Source: Streptomyces sp. MST-110588 (GTDB lineage: Bacteria; Actinomycetota; Actinomycetes; Streptomycetales; Streptomycetaceae). Taken from it: DNA of 64,000 bases. The DNA lies in contig NZ_CP074380.1 of the NCBI RefSeq assembly GCF_022695595.1, positions 6,082,001 to 6,146,000 on the forward strand, written 5' to 3'. The position numbers and the translations under genes are program-made. Each line of letters opens with the position of its first letter. Within the stretch, counting starts at the first letter, position 1. Shown here piece by piece: positions 31,477 through 41,353 of this stretch. The notes beneath the pieces were generated by a model. That model saw only the letters and a list, made by a program, of their open reading frames with translations, did no database searches and was not told the origin of the DNA.

Positions 31477-32444
31477 CGCTCGCGGCAGACACCCGCCCGG
31501 CGACCACGAAGGCCCCGCCGGGCCGCGTGCGCAGGGCCCTGGGCACCCACTGGTACGCCTGGACGATGGTGGCCCCGGTCGTGCTCGTCATCGGGGTGAT
31601 CATCGGCTATCCGCTCGTACGCGGCCTCCACCTCTCGCTCACCGACGCCGACGAGGCCAACGTCGAGCGCACGATCGGGATGAACCACATCCCGGCGACG
31701 TACGAGTTCACCGGCCTGGACAACTACAAGGCGGTGCTCACCGACGGCGTCTTCTGGGGCCGGCTGGGCTGGACCGTCCTGTGGACCGTGGCCTGCGTCG
31801 CGCTCACCTTCGCCATCGGCCTGGCGCTGGCCAACATGCTCAACCGCAAGCTGCGCGGCCGTACCTTCTACCGGCTGGCGCTGATCCTGCCCTGGGCCAT
31901 CCCCGCCTTCATCTCCGTCTTCACCTGGCGGATGCTCTACAACGAGAAGAACGGCATCCTCAACAAACTGCTGGCAGGCGGCGGCATCGACGCGGTGCCC
32001 TGGCTGAACGACCCCACCTGGGCCAAGCTCTCGGTCATCACCGTCAACGTGTGGCTGGGCGTGCCCTTCATGCTGGTGGCGCTGCTCGGCGGACTCCAGT
32101 CCATCCCCGGTGAGCTGTACGAGGCCGCCGAGATGGACGGGGCCGGGCCCTGGCAGCGGTTCCGTCACATCACCGTGCCCGGACTGCGGGCCGTCAGCAG
32201 CACGGTGATCCTGCTCTCCACCATCTGGACCTTCAACATGTTCCCGGTGATCTTCCTGCTCACCCGGGGCGGGCCCGGCGACGCCACCGAGATCCTGGTG
32301 ACGTACGCCTACCGTCTGTCCTTCGTCGACAGCCCGCGCAACTTCTCGCAGTCGGCCGCCTGGGGCGTACTGATCCTGGTGATGCTCTCGGCCGTCGCGG
32401 TCGTCTACCGGCGGGCACTGCGCAAGCAGGGAGAGGTGTGGTGA
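31473..32444 (+). CDS. malF: Maltodextrin ABC transporter permease MalF
   Basis: A 323-aa permease with six membrane helices (WYAWTMVAPVVLVIGVIIGYP, LGWTVLWTVACVALTFAIG, LALILPWAIPAFISVF and others) and the EAA loop ELYEAAEMDGAGPWQRFRHITVP, which contacts the ATPase. It starts with GTG in a GTGA overlap with malE and is coupled to malG at its end. Confidence 0.93.
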   Translation: MTLAADTRPATTKAPPGRVRRALGTHWYAWTMVAPVVLVIGVIIGYPLVRGLHLSLTDADEANVERTIGMNHIPATYEFTGLDNYKAVLTDGVFWGRLGWTVLWTVACVALTFAIGLALANMLNRKLRGRTFYRLALILPWAIPAFISVFTWRMLYNEKNGILNKLLAGGGIDAVPWLNDPTWAKLSVITVNVWLGVPFMLVALLGGLQSIPGELYEAAEMDGAGPWQRFRHITVPGLRAVSSTVILLSTIWTFNMFPVIFLLTRGGPGDATEILVTYAYRLSFVDSPRNFSQSAAWGVLILVMLSAVAVVYRRALRKQGEVW

Positions 32445-33511
32445 ACGTGTCCTCCACCCAGACCCCTGGACCGACCCCTGGACCGACCCCTGGACCGACC
32501 CCGGGCCCGGCTTCGGGCTCTGCTTCGGGACCGGCCTCGGGCCCTGCTTCGGGACCGACTCGGAGTCCGGCTTCGGGTCCGGTTTCGGGTCCGGTTTCGG
32601 GTCCAACTTCACGTCCGGCTTCGGGCTCCGGTGCGCGTCCGGCTCCGAGGCGGGCCGGGGCCGGTGGCCGGTCCCGTACGCGCGGCCGGCACCAGCGCGG
32701 CCCGCTCGCCTCGGTGGGACTGCACGCCACCCTGCTGCTCGCGGCCGTCGTCGCCGTCTTTCCGCCGCTGTGGCTGCTGATCACCTCCTTCAAACCGCGC
32801 GAGGACGCCTTCACCACCGAGCTGGTCACCCACTTCACCCTGGCCAACTACAGCCATGTGCTCGGCGAGACCTCCTTCCTGACCTGGTTCAAGAACTCCC
32901 TGGTCGTCGTCGGGCTGACCACACTCCTCGGCGTCTTCATCGCCGCGACCACCGGTTACGCGGTCAGCCGCTTCCGCTTCCCCGGCATGCGCCCGCTGAT
33001 GTGGCTGCTGCTGATCACGCAGATGTTCCCGGTCGCGGTGCTGATCGTGCCGCTGTACAACCTGATGGCGAGCCTGGGGCTGCTCAACCAGCCCACCGGA
33101 CTGGTCATCACCTACCTGACGATCGCGGTGCCGTTCTGCGCCTGGATGATGAAGGGCTTCTTCGACACCATCCCGGTGGAGATCGACGAGGCCGGACGCG
33201 TCGACGGGCTCAACCCCTTCGGCACCTTCTGGCGGCTGGTCCTGCCGCTGGCCCGCCCGGGCCTGGCCGTCACCGGCTTCTACACCTTCGTCACGGCCTG
33301 GGCCGAGGTCGCCTACGCCTCCGCCTTCATGACCGGCGAGGAGAACCTCACCCTCGCCGGTGGCCTGCAGACCTTCGTCAACCAGTACACCAATGACTGG
33401 GGTTCGATGACCGCCGCCGCCGTGATCATCGCCGTACCGGCCGCGATCGTCTTCGCCTTCGCCCAGCGCCACCTCGTATCCGGACTGACCGCCGGCACCA
33501 CCAAGGGATGA
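32441..33511 (+). CDS. malG: Maltodextrin ABC transporter permease MalG with unusual Pro-rich N-terminus
   Basis: A 356-aa permease. From about residue 90 on it is a normal MalG (LLLAAVVAVFPPLWLLITSF, EAA loop EIDEAGRVDGLNPFGTFWRLVLP). The first 85 residues are a low-complexity extension of PGPT, ASGP and VSGP repeats before a basic stretch GGRSRTRGRHQRG. Typical MalG proteins are about 280 residues, so this is an added tail on the cytoplasmic side. GTG at 32441 is preferred because it overlaps the malF stop (GTGA). Confidence 0.9.
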   Translation: MNVSSTQTPGPTPGPTPGPTPGPASGSASGPASGPASGPTRSPASGPVSGPVSGPTSRPASGSGARPAPRRAGAGGRSRTRGRHQRGPLASVGLHATLLLAAVVAVFPPLWLLITSFKPREDAFTTELVTHFTLANYSHVLGETSFLTWFKNSLVVVGLTTLLGVFIAATTGYAVSRFRFPGMRPLMWLLLITQMFPVAVLIVPLYNLMASLGLLNQPTGLVITYLTIAVPFCAWMMKGFFDTIPVEIDEAGRVDGLNPFGTFWRLVLPLARPGLAVTGFYTFVTAWAEVAYASAFMTGEENLTLAGGLQTFVNQYTNDWGSMTAAAVIIAVPAAIVFAFAQRHLVSGLTAGTTKG

Positions 33512-33512
33512 C

Positions 33513-35222
33513 ATGACTCAGCATTACGCCACCCCCGCCACCGGTACGGACAGCGTTCCCGCCACCCCCGCCACCGGTACGGACAGCGCTTCCGCGGGCC
33601 CCGGCACCGGCTGGTGGCGCGACGCGGTGATCTACCAGGTCTACCCCCGCAGTTTCGCCGACGGCAACGGCGACGGCATGGGCGACCTGCCCGGCATCCG
33701 CTCCCGCCTGCCGTACCTGAAGGAACTGGGCGTGGACGCCGTCTGGCTCAGCCCCTTCTACGCCTCGCCACAGGCCGACGCGGGCTACGACGTCGCCGAC
33801 TACCGCGCCATCGACCCGATGTTCGGCACCCTGCACGACGCCGACGCGGTGATCCGCGACGCCCACGCCCTGGGCCTGCGGGTGATCGTGGACATCGTCC
33901 CCAACCACTGCTCCGACCAGCACGAATGGTTCCAGCGGGCGGTGGATGAGGGACCCGGCTCGCCGCTGCGGGACCGCTTCCACTTCCGGTCCGGACGCGG
34001 CGAACACGGCCAACTGCCGCCCAACGACTGGGAGTCCATCTTCGGCGGGCCCGCCTGGACCCGGCTTCCGGAGCCCGACGGGCAGTGGTACCTGCACCTG
34101 TTCGCCGCCGAGCAGCCCGACTTCAACTGGGACCACCCGGCCGTCCAGGACGAGTTCCGCTCCATCCTGCGCTTCTGGCTCGACCTGGGCGTGGACGGCT
34201 TCCGCGTGGACGTGGCCCACGGGCTGGTCAAGGCCCCCGGGCTGCCGGACATGGGCCACACCGAGCAGCTCAAGCTGCTCGGCAACCAGGCCCTGCCCTT
34301 CTTCGACCAGGACGGCGTGCACGAGATCTACCGCTCCTGGCGCCGGGTCCTGGAGGAGTACGAGGGGGAGCGGATCGCCGTCGCCGAGGCATGGACGCCC
34401 AGCGCGGACCGTACGGCCCTGTACCTGCGCCCCGACGAGCTGCACCAGGCGTTCAACTTCCACTACCTGAACACCGGCTGGGACGCCGTGGCGCTCCGCG
34501 AGGCCGTCGACGCCTCGCTGGGCGCGATGCGGCCGGTCGGCGCCCCCACCACCTGGGTGCTCTCCAACCACGATGTCGTACGCCACCGCACCCGGCTCGG
34601 CGGCGGCCTGCGGCGGGCCCGCGCCGCGGCCCTGCTGATGCTGGCGCTCCCCGGCTCCGCGTACGTCTACCAGGGCGAGGAACTGGGCCTGCCCGAGGTC
34701 ACCGACCTGCCGGACGACGTGCGCCAGGACCCCTCCTTCTTCCGCGCCAACGGACAGGACGGGCTGCGCGACGGCTGCCGGGTGCCGATCCCCTGGACGC
34801 GGGAGGGATCCTCGTACGGCTTCGGGAGCGGCGGGAGCTGGCTGCCGCAGCCGGCGGAGTGGGGCGCGCTGAGCGTCGCGGCCCAGACCGGTGACCCCGG
34901 ATCGACCCTGGAGCTGTACCGCACGGCGCTGGCGGTGCGGCGGGCCCACCCCGGGCTGGGGGCGGGCGATGAGGTGCGATGGCTGGACGCCCCCGAGGGC
35001 GTACTGGCCTTCCGCAGACCGGGCGGCTTCGTGTGCACGGTCAACACCACGGAGCAGGCCGTACGGATCGAGGCGCCGGGGCGGGTGCTGCTGGCGTCCG
35101 GAGAGGCCGGAGAGGCCGGAGCGGCGAGGGAAGCGGGAGCGGCGGGGGAGCCGGGGGAGCCGGGGGAGCCGGGGGAGCCGTTCGAGCTTCCGGCGGACAC
35201 CGCCGTGTGGTGGGAGGTGTGA
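33513..35222 (+). CDS. aglA: GH13 alpha-glucosidase (copy 2)
   Basis: A 569-aa GH13 enzyme closely similar over its length to the copy at 28345-29934 (regions DIVPNHCSDQH, GFRVDVAHG, AVAEAWTPS, LSNHDVVRHRTR). It begins one base after the malG stop, as aglA does in S. coelicolor, so it is probably the ancestral copy. The N-terminus repeats a VPATPATGTDS unit, and the C-terminus has a Gly/Glu/Pro-rich insert (EAGAAGEPGEPGEPGEP) before AVWWEV. It should cleave imported maltodextrins. Confidence 0.92.
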   Translation: MTQHYATPATGTDSVPATPATGTDSASAGPGTGWWRDAVIYQVYPRSFADGNGDGMGDLPGIRSRLPYLKELGVDAVWLSPFYASPQADAGYDVADYRAIDPMFGTLHDADAVIRDAHALGLRVIVDIVPNHCSDQHEWFQRAVDEGPGSPLRDRFHFRSGRGEHGQLPPNDWESIFGGPAWTRLPEPDGQWYLHLFAAEQPDFNWDHPAVQDEFRSILRFWLDLGVDGFRVDVAHGLVKAPGLPDMGHTEQLKLLGNQALPFFDQDGVHEIYRSWRRVLEEYEGERIAVAEAWTPSADRTALYLRPDELHQAFNFHYLNTGWDAVALREAVDASLGAMRPVGAPTTWVLSNHDVVRHRTRLGGGLRRARAAALLMLALPGSAYVYQGEELGLPEVTDLPDDVRQDPSFFRANGQDGLRDGCRVPIPWTREGSSYGFGSGGSWLPQPAEWGALSVAAQTGDPGSTLELYRTALAVRRAHPGLGAGDEVRWLDAPEGVLAFRRPGGFVCTVNTTEQAVRIEAPGRVLLASGEAGEAGAAREAGAAGEPGEPGEPGEPFELPADTAVWWEV

Positions 35223-36421
35223 CGCAGTCACAGCACCACCTTGTGCTGCGCGGTTCCGCGCCGGACGGTTCCGGACCGGACGGTTCCGCGTCGGGCCGTC
35301 CCGCGCCGGGGCCCGCTTCGGAGCGTCCCGCCTCGGAGCGTCCCGCCCCGCACCGTCTCACCCCGCGGCTGTCCGACGTCGCCGCGCAGGCGCAGGTCAG
35401 CGAGGCGACCGTCAGCCGCGTCCTGAACGGCAGGGCGGGGGTGGCGCGCGCGACCCGGCAGCGGGTCCTGGCCGCGCTGGACGTACTCGGCCACGAGCGG
35501 CCCCCGCGGCTGCGGCGGCGCAGTGCCGGGCTGGTCGGACTGGTCGTCCCCGAGCTGACCAACCCGATCTTCCCGGCCTTCGCGCAGGTCATCGAGCAGG
35601 CGCTGGCCGGGCACGGCTACACGCCGGTGCTGTGCACCCAACTGCCGGGCGGTGCGACCGAGGACGAACTGGTCGAGCAGTTGGTGGAGCGGGGGGTGAC
35701 CGGCATCGTCTTCCTCTCCGGGCTGCACGCCGACACCGGCGCCGACCCCGGCCGCTACACGCGGCTGGCCGGCCGCGGCGTTCCGTTCGTCCTCATCAAC
35801 GGCTACAACGAGCACATCGACGCGCCGTTCGTCTCGCCGGACGACCGGGCGGCGGCCCGGATGGCCGTACGGCATCTGGCGGAGCTGGGGCACGAGCGGA
35901 TCGGGCTCGCCGTCGGCCCGGACCGTTATGTGCCCTCGCGCCGCAAGGCGGAGGGGTTCGTGGCGGCGCTGGAGGAGGCGTTCGGCCTGCGGAGGGGGCA
36001 GACCGAACGCCTCGTACGCCACACGCTGTTCGGCGTCGAGGGCGGGCACGCGGCGGCCGACGCCCTGCTCGACGCGGGCTGTACGGGCGTGGTGTGCGGC
36101 AGTGATCTGATGGCGCTGGGGGTGGTACGGGCGGTGCGCCGGCGCGGGCTGGACGTGCCGGGCGAGGTGTCGGTGGTCGGCTTCGACGACTCGCAGTTGA
36201 TCGCCTTCACCGACCCGCCGCTGACCACGGTGCGCCAGCCGGTGCAGGCGATGGCGAGCGCCGCCGTGGACGCGCTGATCGAGGAGATCCAGGACGGTAC
36301 GCCCCTGGCGGAGCCGGGCGCGCGGCCGGTGCGGCGGACCGAGTTCGTCTTCCAGCCGGAACTGGTGGTCCGCGGCTCGACGGGCCCCCTCCGGCGGGCG
36401 GGAGGCGTGAAGACCGGCTGA
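35219..36421 (+). CDS. LacI-family repressor, MalR-type (copy 2)
   Basis: A 400-aa repressor. GTG at 35219 is chosen because it overlaps the aglA stop (GTGA). After a 45-residue Ser/Pro/Gly-rich leader comes the LacI headpiece RLSDVAAQAQVSEATVSRVLNGRAGVA and the sugar-binding core with GLVVPELTNPIFPAFAQVIEQAL. It is strongly similar to the LacI at 27175-28320, so the two are paralogues. Being the last gene of the mal operon it would be induced with the operon, which allows feedback or divided control with copy 1. Confidence 0.88.
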   Translation: MTQSQHHLVLRGSAPDGSGPDGSASGRPAPGPASERPASERPAPHRLTPRLSDVAAQAQVSEATVSRVLNGRAGVARATRQRVLAALDVLGHERPPRLRRRSAGLVGLVVPELTNPIFPAFAQVIEQALAGHGYTPVLCTQLPGGATEDELVEQLVERGVTGIVFLSGLHADTGADPGRYTRLAGRGVPFVLINGYNEHIDAPFVSPDDRAAARMAVRHLAELGHERIGLAVGPDRYVPSRRKAEGFVAALEEAFGLRRGQTERLVRHTLFGVEGGHAAADALLDAGCTGVVCGSDLMALGVVRAVRRRGLDVPGEVSVVGFDDSQLIAFTDPPLTTVRQPVQAMASAAVDALIEEIQDGTPLAEPGARPVRRTEFVFQPELVVRGSTGPLRRAGGVKTG

Positions 36422-36469
36422 CGCGTGGTCCGGCCGGTACCCGGCCCCGCCGAGGGGAACGCAGCACCC

Positions 36470-36498
36470 TTGCAACCCCTTGCGAAAAGTCTTGCACC
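36470..36498. promoter_or_regulatory. CTTGCAA-type direct repeats upstream of amylase gene
   Basis: CTTGCAA, CTTGCGA and CTTGCAC follow each other at about 10-11 base intervals from 36470. These resemble the repeats upstream of malE and the binding sites known for MalR/Reg1 at Streptomyces amylase promoters. A shared repressor for amylase and transport is inferred. Confidence 0.65.
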
Positions 36499-36586
36499 AA
36501 CTCCCCGTGCCGACTAGAACCGACAACGGCCTCACGGGTACGGCGTGTTGCCGGACACGGTCACTCCACCCCCTCAAGGAGACACC

Positions 36587-38077
36587 ATGACCCACCCCCG
36601 GAAGCGCGGCATCGGCAGACCTCTGGCCACCGCCCTCGCCCTCGCGGCGGGCGCGGCGGCCGTCCTGGCGCCCGCACCCCAGCGGGCCCGGGCCGACTCC
36701 CCGCAGGCGGCCTCCCCGCAGGCCGCCCCGGTACGGAGCACCCCGGCACGGACCGCCCCGGCACGGACCGCCCCGCCCGGGGACAAGGACGTCACCGCCG
36801 TCCTCTTCGAGTGGCGGTTCGACTCCGTCGCCAAGGAGTGCAAGAACGTGCTGGGACCGGCCGGTTACGGCTACGTCCAGGTCTCGCCGCCCCAGGAACA
36901 CATCCAGGGCCCGCAGTGGTGGACCTCCTACCAGCCGGTGAGCTACAAGATCGCCGGACGGCTCGGTGACCGGGCCGCCTTCTCCCGTATGGTCGCCGCC
37001 TGCCACACCGCCGGCGTCAAGGTCGTCGCGGACACTGTGATCAACCACATGACGTCCGGGTCCGGTACGGGCACCGGCGGCTCGCCCTACACCAAGTACG
37101 ACTACCCGGGCACCTACTCGCGCCCCGACCTCGACGACTGCACGGTGCCGGTCAGCAACTACCGTGACCGCTGGAACGTCCAGCACTGCGAACTGCTCGA
37201 TCTTGCCGACCTGGACACCGGCGAGGAGTACGTACGCGGCCGGATCGCCCGCTACCTCGACGACCTGCTGTCCCTGGGCGTCGACGGCTTCCGTATCGAC
37301 GCCGCCAAGCACATTCCGGCCGATGATCTCGCCGCCATCAAGAAGAGGCTGACCACACCGGGCGTCTACTGGAAGCACGAGGCGATCTTCGGCGCGGGCG
37401 AGGCGGTCTCGCCGGACGAGTACCAGGGCACCGGTGACGTCCAGGAGTTCCGCTACGCCCGCGATCTCAAGCGCGTCTTCACCGGCGAGAAGCTCGCCTA
37501 CCTCAAGAACTACGGTGAGGGCTGGGGCTACCTGCCCGGCGACAAGGCCGCGGTCTTCGTCGCCAACCACGACACCGAGCGCGGCGGCGACACCCTCGGC
37601 TACAAGGACGGCGCCGACTACACCCTCGCCCACGTCTTCATGCTGGCCTGGCCCTACGGCGCCCCGGACGTCCACTCCGGTTACGCGTTCACCGACCGGG
37701 ACGCCGGGCCACCTGACGGCGGCACGGTCAACGCCTGTGGCCAGGGCGGCTGGCTGTGCCAGCACGCCTGGCGGGAGATCAGGGGCATGGTGGCCTTCCG
37801 TAACGCCGTACGGGGCACCGCGGTCACCAACTGGTGGGACAACGGCGGCAACGCGATCGCCTTCGGGCGTGGCACAAAGGGCTTCGTGGCCGTCAACCAC
37901 GAACGGGTCACGGTCAGCCGCACCTTCCACACCTCGCTGCCGGCCGGCGGCTACTGCGACGTACTCGGCAGCGGCAAGAAGGTGAAGGTCGACGGCTCCG
38001 GCCACTTCACCGCCTCGCTCGCCCCGGACACGGCACTGGCGCTGCGGACCGGCACCGGGACGCGCGGCTGCGGCTGA
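36587..38077 (+). CDS. Secreted alpha-amylase (GH13)
   Basis: A 496-aa enzyme that cuts internal alpha-1,4 bonds of starch outside the cell. The ATG at 36587 follows AAGGAGACACC. A Sec/Tat-like signal peptide ([25 protein letters not shown]...ARA) is followed by a short repeat of ARTAP. GH13 regions: [19 protein letters not shown] with nucleophile Asp, [10 protein letters not shown] region, and [11 protein letters not shown]. The length and C-terminus match short Streptomyces amylases without a starch-binding domain. It is preceded by MalR-type repeats and followed by a hairpin terminator. Confidence 0.93.
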   Translation: MTHPRKRGIGRPLATALALAAGAAAVLAPAPQRARADSPQAASPQAAPVRSTPARTAPARTAPPGDKDVTAVLFEWRFDSVAKECKNVLGPAGYGYVQVSPPQEHIQGPQWWTSYQPVSYKIAGRLGDRAAFSRMVAACHTAGVKVVADTVINHMTSGSGTGTGGSPYTKYDYPGTYSRPDLDDCTVPVSNYRDRWNVQHCELLDLADLDTGEEYVRGRIARYLDDLLSLGVDGFRIDAAKHIPADDLAAIKKRLTTPGVYWKHEAIFGAGEAVSPDEYQGTGDVQEFRYARDLKRVFTGEKLAYLKNYGEGWGYLPGDKAAVFVANHDTERGGDTLGYKDGADYTLAHVFMLAWPYGAPDVHSGYAFTDRDAGPPDGGTVNACGQGGWLCQHAWREIRGMVAFRNAVRGTAVTNWWDNGGNAIAFGRGTKGFVAVNHERVTVSRTFHTSLPAGGYCDVLGSGKKVKVDGSGHFTASLAPDTALALRTGTGTRGCG

Positions 38078-38095
38078 CCGTCCCGCCCACTGACC

Positions 38096-38130
38096 GGCCG
38101 CCCGGCACCCACCCTGCCTGCCGGGCGGCC
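38096..38130 (+). terminator. Terminator after amylase gene
   Basis: Perfect 12-bp arms GGCCGCCCGGCA (38096-38107) and TGCCGGGCGGCC (38119-38130), 19 bases after the amylase stop. Confidence 0.75.
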
Positions 38131-38318
38131 ACCACTCCTGCTTCACGCGCGGCCCGTCCGCACCACCAACTGCCGTAAGAGGCACGTCTGCGGCACGCCC
38201 CGCTCCGGCCGGACGCCCCACGCCCGCCATACGCGCCGTACCCGTCGTACATGCCGTACCCGCCGTCCGTCTCCGCGACCGGCCCACGGGCCCCGGTGAG
38301 CCCACGGGCCCCGGCGGG

Positions 38319-38443
38319 CGCACGGCCTGTGCCGAACGCACGGCCTGTGCCGAACGCACGGCCTGTGCCGAACGCACGGCCTGTGCCGAACGCACGGCCT
38401 GTGCCGAACGCACGGCCTGTGCCGAACGCACGGCCTGTGCCAG
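38319..38443. repeat. 18-bp minisatellite between amylase and pullulanase genes
   Basis: The unit GCACGGCCTGTGCCGAAC is repeated; the CGGCCTGTG core recurs at 38323, 38341, 38359, 38377, 38395, 38413 and 38431. The repeats lie in a 567-bp region without a convincing gene. In one plus frame they read as ARPVPN repeats with no start or stop that fits a gene. There are no spacers, so it is not CRISPR. Confidence 0.85.
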
Positions 38444-38644
38444 GCGCGTATCCCGCGTCGCCGGCCACGCGTCCCGCGTCGCGCACACGGCCGACGCCGG
38501 GTGCGCGTGCCACTCCGGGCGTGCGGTGGGTGCCCGCCGTACGCCCGGCGCCGGACCCATCCCCCGCGCCGGCCGTACGCCCCGTCCGTACACCTCCCCA
38601 AGGCGGGCGTCCGCCTGCCCCCGTATCCGTGAAGGAGTTCCTGC

Positions 38645-41269
38645 GTGAACCGCATCCTGCGCCGTACCGTGGCTGTCATGGCCATGGTTCTCTCCGTGGC
38701 GGCCCTGCCCGCCGTGGCACCCGCGAGCGCCGCGCCACCACCCGGCCCCGCCAAGGCGGAAGCCCAGTGGATCAACCGCGCCACCGTGGTCTGGAAGGGC
38801 GCGCGGCACGCCGATGCCCAACTGGAGTTCGGCGACCAGGGACGCCGGCTCCGCCTGACACCGACCGCCCTGGCCCCCGCCGAGAAGGCCGCCTTCCCGC
38901 ACCTGAAGGACTTCCCGGCCTTCACCGTCGACCCGCGCGACCGGGCCCTGACCGCCACGGCGCTGCGCGACCGGCTGCTGGCCACCCAGCGCTCCGCCGA
39001 CGGCGGCCCGCCGGCCGCCACCGGCGTACAGATCCCCGGCGTCCTGGACGACCTCTACGGCAAGGCCGCCGCCCGGGCCCGGCTCGGTCCGGTCTTCCGG
39101 CACGGCCGCCCCACCCTGTCCGTGTGGGCCCCGACCGCCCGGACCGTCTCCCTCGACCTGGACGGCCGTACGGTCCCCATGCGGCGCGACGACGCCAGCG
39201 GTGTGTGGAGCGTACGGGGCGAGCGGTCCTGGACCGGGAAGCCGTACCGCTACGCCGTCACCGTCTGGGCGCCCACCGTCGCCCGGACCGTCACCAACCT
39301 CGTCACCGACCCCTACTCCACCGCGCTGACCGCCGACTCCACCCGCAGCCTGGCCGTCGACCTCGCCGGCCCCCGGCTCGCACCCAAGGGCTGGAACAGA
39401 CTGCGCAAGCCCACGGCCGTACCGCTGCGCAACGCCCGCATCCAGGAACTGCACCTGAGGGACTTCTCGGCGCAGGACCGCACCTCCCGCCACCCCGGCG
39501 GATACCTGGCCTTCACCGACCGCCGCTCGGACGGCATGCGGCACCTGCGGGCCCTGGCCCGCGCCGGGACCTCGTACGTGCACCTGCTGCCGGTCTTCGA
39601 CATCGGCACCGTCCCCGAACGCCGCGCCGACCAGGCCGTGCCCGACTGCGACCTGGCCGCGCTGCCCGCCGACTCCGAGCAGCAGCAGGAGTGCGTGACG
39701 AAGACAGCGGTCAAGGACGCCTACAACTGGGGCTACGACCCGCTCCACCACACCGTCCCGGAGGGCTCCTACGCCTCCGACCCGGACGGCACCGCCCGTA
39801 CCGTGGAGTTCCGCCGCATGGTGCAGGGACTGAACGGCGCCGGACTGCGGACCGTCATGGACGTGGTCTACAACCACACCGTCGCCGCGGGCCAGGACCC
39901 CCGGTCCGTCCTGGACCGCATCGTCCCCGGCTACTATCACCGCCTCCTGGACGACGGCAGCGTGGCCACCTCCACCTGCTGCGCCAACACCGCGCCCGAA
40001 CACACCATGATGGGCAAGCTCGTCGTCGACTCGGTCGTCACCTGGGCCAGGCACTACAAGATCGACGGCTTCCGCTTCGACCTCATGGGACACCACCCCA
40101 AGGCCAACATCCTGGCCGTCCGGGCGGCGCTGGACGCGCTGACCCTCAAGAAGGACGGCGTGGACGGCAAGGCCATCGTCCTGTACGGGGAGGGCTGGAA
40201 CTTCGGGGAGGCCGCCGACGACGCCCGCTTCGTCCAGGCCACGCAGAAGAACATGGCGGGCACCGGCATCGCCACCTTCAACGACCGCCTGCGCGACGCC
40301 GTACGGGGCGGTGGCCCCTTCGACGCGGACCCGCGCGTCCAGGGCTTCGCCTCCGGTCTCTACACCGACCCCAACTCCTCGCCCGCCAACGGCAACCCGG
40401 CCGAGCAGCGCTCCCGCCTCCTGCACCAGCAGGACCTGATCAAGGTCGGCCTCGCCGGCAACCTCGCCGGCTACACCTTCACCGACAGCCTCGGCCGCAG
40501 GGTCAAGGGCGCACAGGTCGACTACAACGGCGCACCCGCCGGCTACGCCGCGGCGCCGGGCGACGCCCTCGCCTACGCCGACGCCCACGACAACGAGACC
40601 CTCTACGACGCGCTCGCCTACAAACTCCCGCAGCACACCGCCCCGGCCGACCGGGCCCGTATGCAGGTCATCGCCCTGGCCACGGCGGCGCTCGCCCAGG
40701 GACCGGCCCTCTCCCAGGCCGGCACCGACCTGCTGCGCTCCAAGTCGCTGGACCGCAACTCCTATGACAGCGGCGACTGGTTCAACGCGATCCACTGGAA
40801 CTGCGCCGACGGCAACGGCTTCGGCCGTGGTCTGCCGCCGGCCGCCGACAACAAGGACAAGTGGCCCTACGCCAGGCCGCTGCTGGCCGACCCGGCGCTG
40901 CGCCCCGGCTGTGCGGAGATCAGGGCCACCACCGCCGCCTACCAGGACCTGCTCCGTATCCGCGCCGACGAGCCGGACTTCGGCCTGGCCACCGCCGACC
41001 GCGTCCAGGACCGGCTCTCCTTCCCGCTCTCGGGGCCCGAGGAGACGCCCGGAGTGATCACCATGCGGCTGGGCAAGCTGGTCGTCGTCTTCAACGCGAG
41101 CCCCCGGCAGCAGTCCCAGCGGATCCCCGCGTCGGCGGGCACCCGCTACGCCCTGCACCGCGTCCAGGCCCGCGGTGCCGACCCGGTCGTCAAACGCTCC
41201 ACGTACGACCGTACGTCGGGCACCTTCACCGTCCCGGCACGCACCGTCGCCGTCTTCACCACGCGCTGA
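38645..41269 (+). CDS. Secreted pullulanase, type I (GH13)
   Basis: An 874-aa debranching enzyme for alpha-1,6 bonds in pullulan and starch. GTG at 38645 follows AAGGAG with an 8-base gap. The signal peptide is MNRILRRTVAVMAMVLSVAALPAVAPASA. A pullulanase N-domain and CBM48-like region (LSVWAPTARTVSLDLDG) precede the catalytic domain with the type I hallmark YNWGYDP (about residues 360-366), VMDVVYNHT, FDLMGHH with DGFRFD, YGEGWNF and DAHDNETLYD. It works with the amylase to supply dextrins to MalEFG. Confidence 0.93.
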   Translation: MNRILRRTVAVMAMVLSVAALPAVAPASAAPPPGPAKAEAQWINRATVVWKGARHADAQLEFGDQGRRLRLTPTALAPAEKAAFPHLKDFPAFTVDPRDRALTATALRDRLLATQRSADGGPPAATGVQIPGVLDDLYGKAAARARLGPVFRHGRPTLSVWAPTARTVSLDLDGRTVPMRRDDASGVWSVRGERSWTGKPYRYAVTVWAPTVARTVTNLVTDPYSTALTADSTRSLAVDLAGPRLAPKGWNRLRKPTAVPLRNARIQELHLRDFSAQDRTSRHPGGYLAFTDRRSDGMRHLRALARAGTSYVHLLPVFDIGTVPERRADQAVPDCDLAALPADSEQQQECVTKTAVKDAYNWGYDPLHHTVPEGSYASDPDGTARTVEFRRMVQGLNGAGLRTVMDVVYNHTVAAGQDPRSVLDRIVPGYYHRLLDDGSVATSTCCANTAPEHTMMGKLVVDSVVTWARHYKIDGFRFDLMGHHPKANILAVRAALDALTLKKDGVDGKAIVLYGEGWNFGEAADDARFVQATQKNMAGTGIATFNDRLRDAVRGGGPFDADPRVQGFASGLYTDPNSSPANGNPAEQRSRLLHQQDLIKVGLAGNLAGYTFTDSLGRRVKGAQVDYNGAPAGYAAAPGDALAYADAHDNETLYDALAYKLPQHTAPADRARMQVIALATAALAQGPALSQAGTDLLRSKSLDRNSYDSGDWFNAIHWNCADGNGFGRGLPPAADNKDKWPYARPLLADPALRPGCAEIRATTAAYQDLLRIRADEPDFGLATADRVQDRLSFPLSGPEETPGVITMRLGKLVVVFNASPRQQSQRIPASAGTRYALHRVQARGADPVVKRSTYDRTSGTFTVPARTVAVFTTR

Positions 41270-41353
41270 CCGAACCCACCGCGACAGCCGGCCCCATCCC
41301 GACTGCCGGCCCCATCCCGGCAGCCGCGCCCGGCAGACCGGCCAGGGCGGCCA

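Noticed and set aside
38319..38443. Possible CRISPR array or coding repeat (ARPVPN)
   Set aside because: No spacers; the frame has no ribosome site and passes out of frame into the pullulanase gene.
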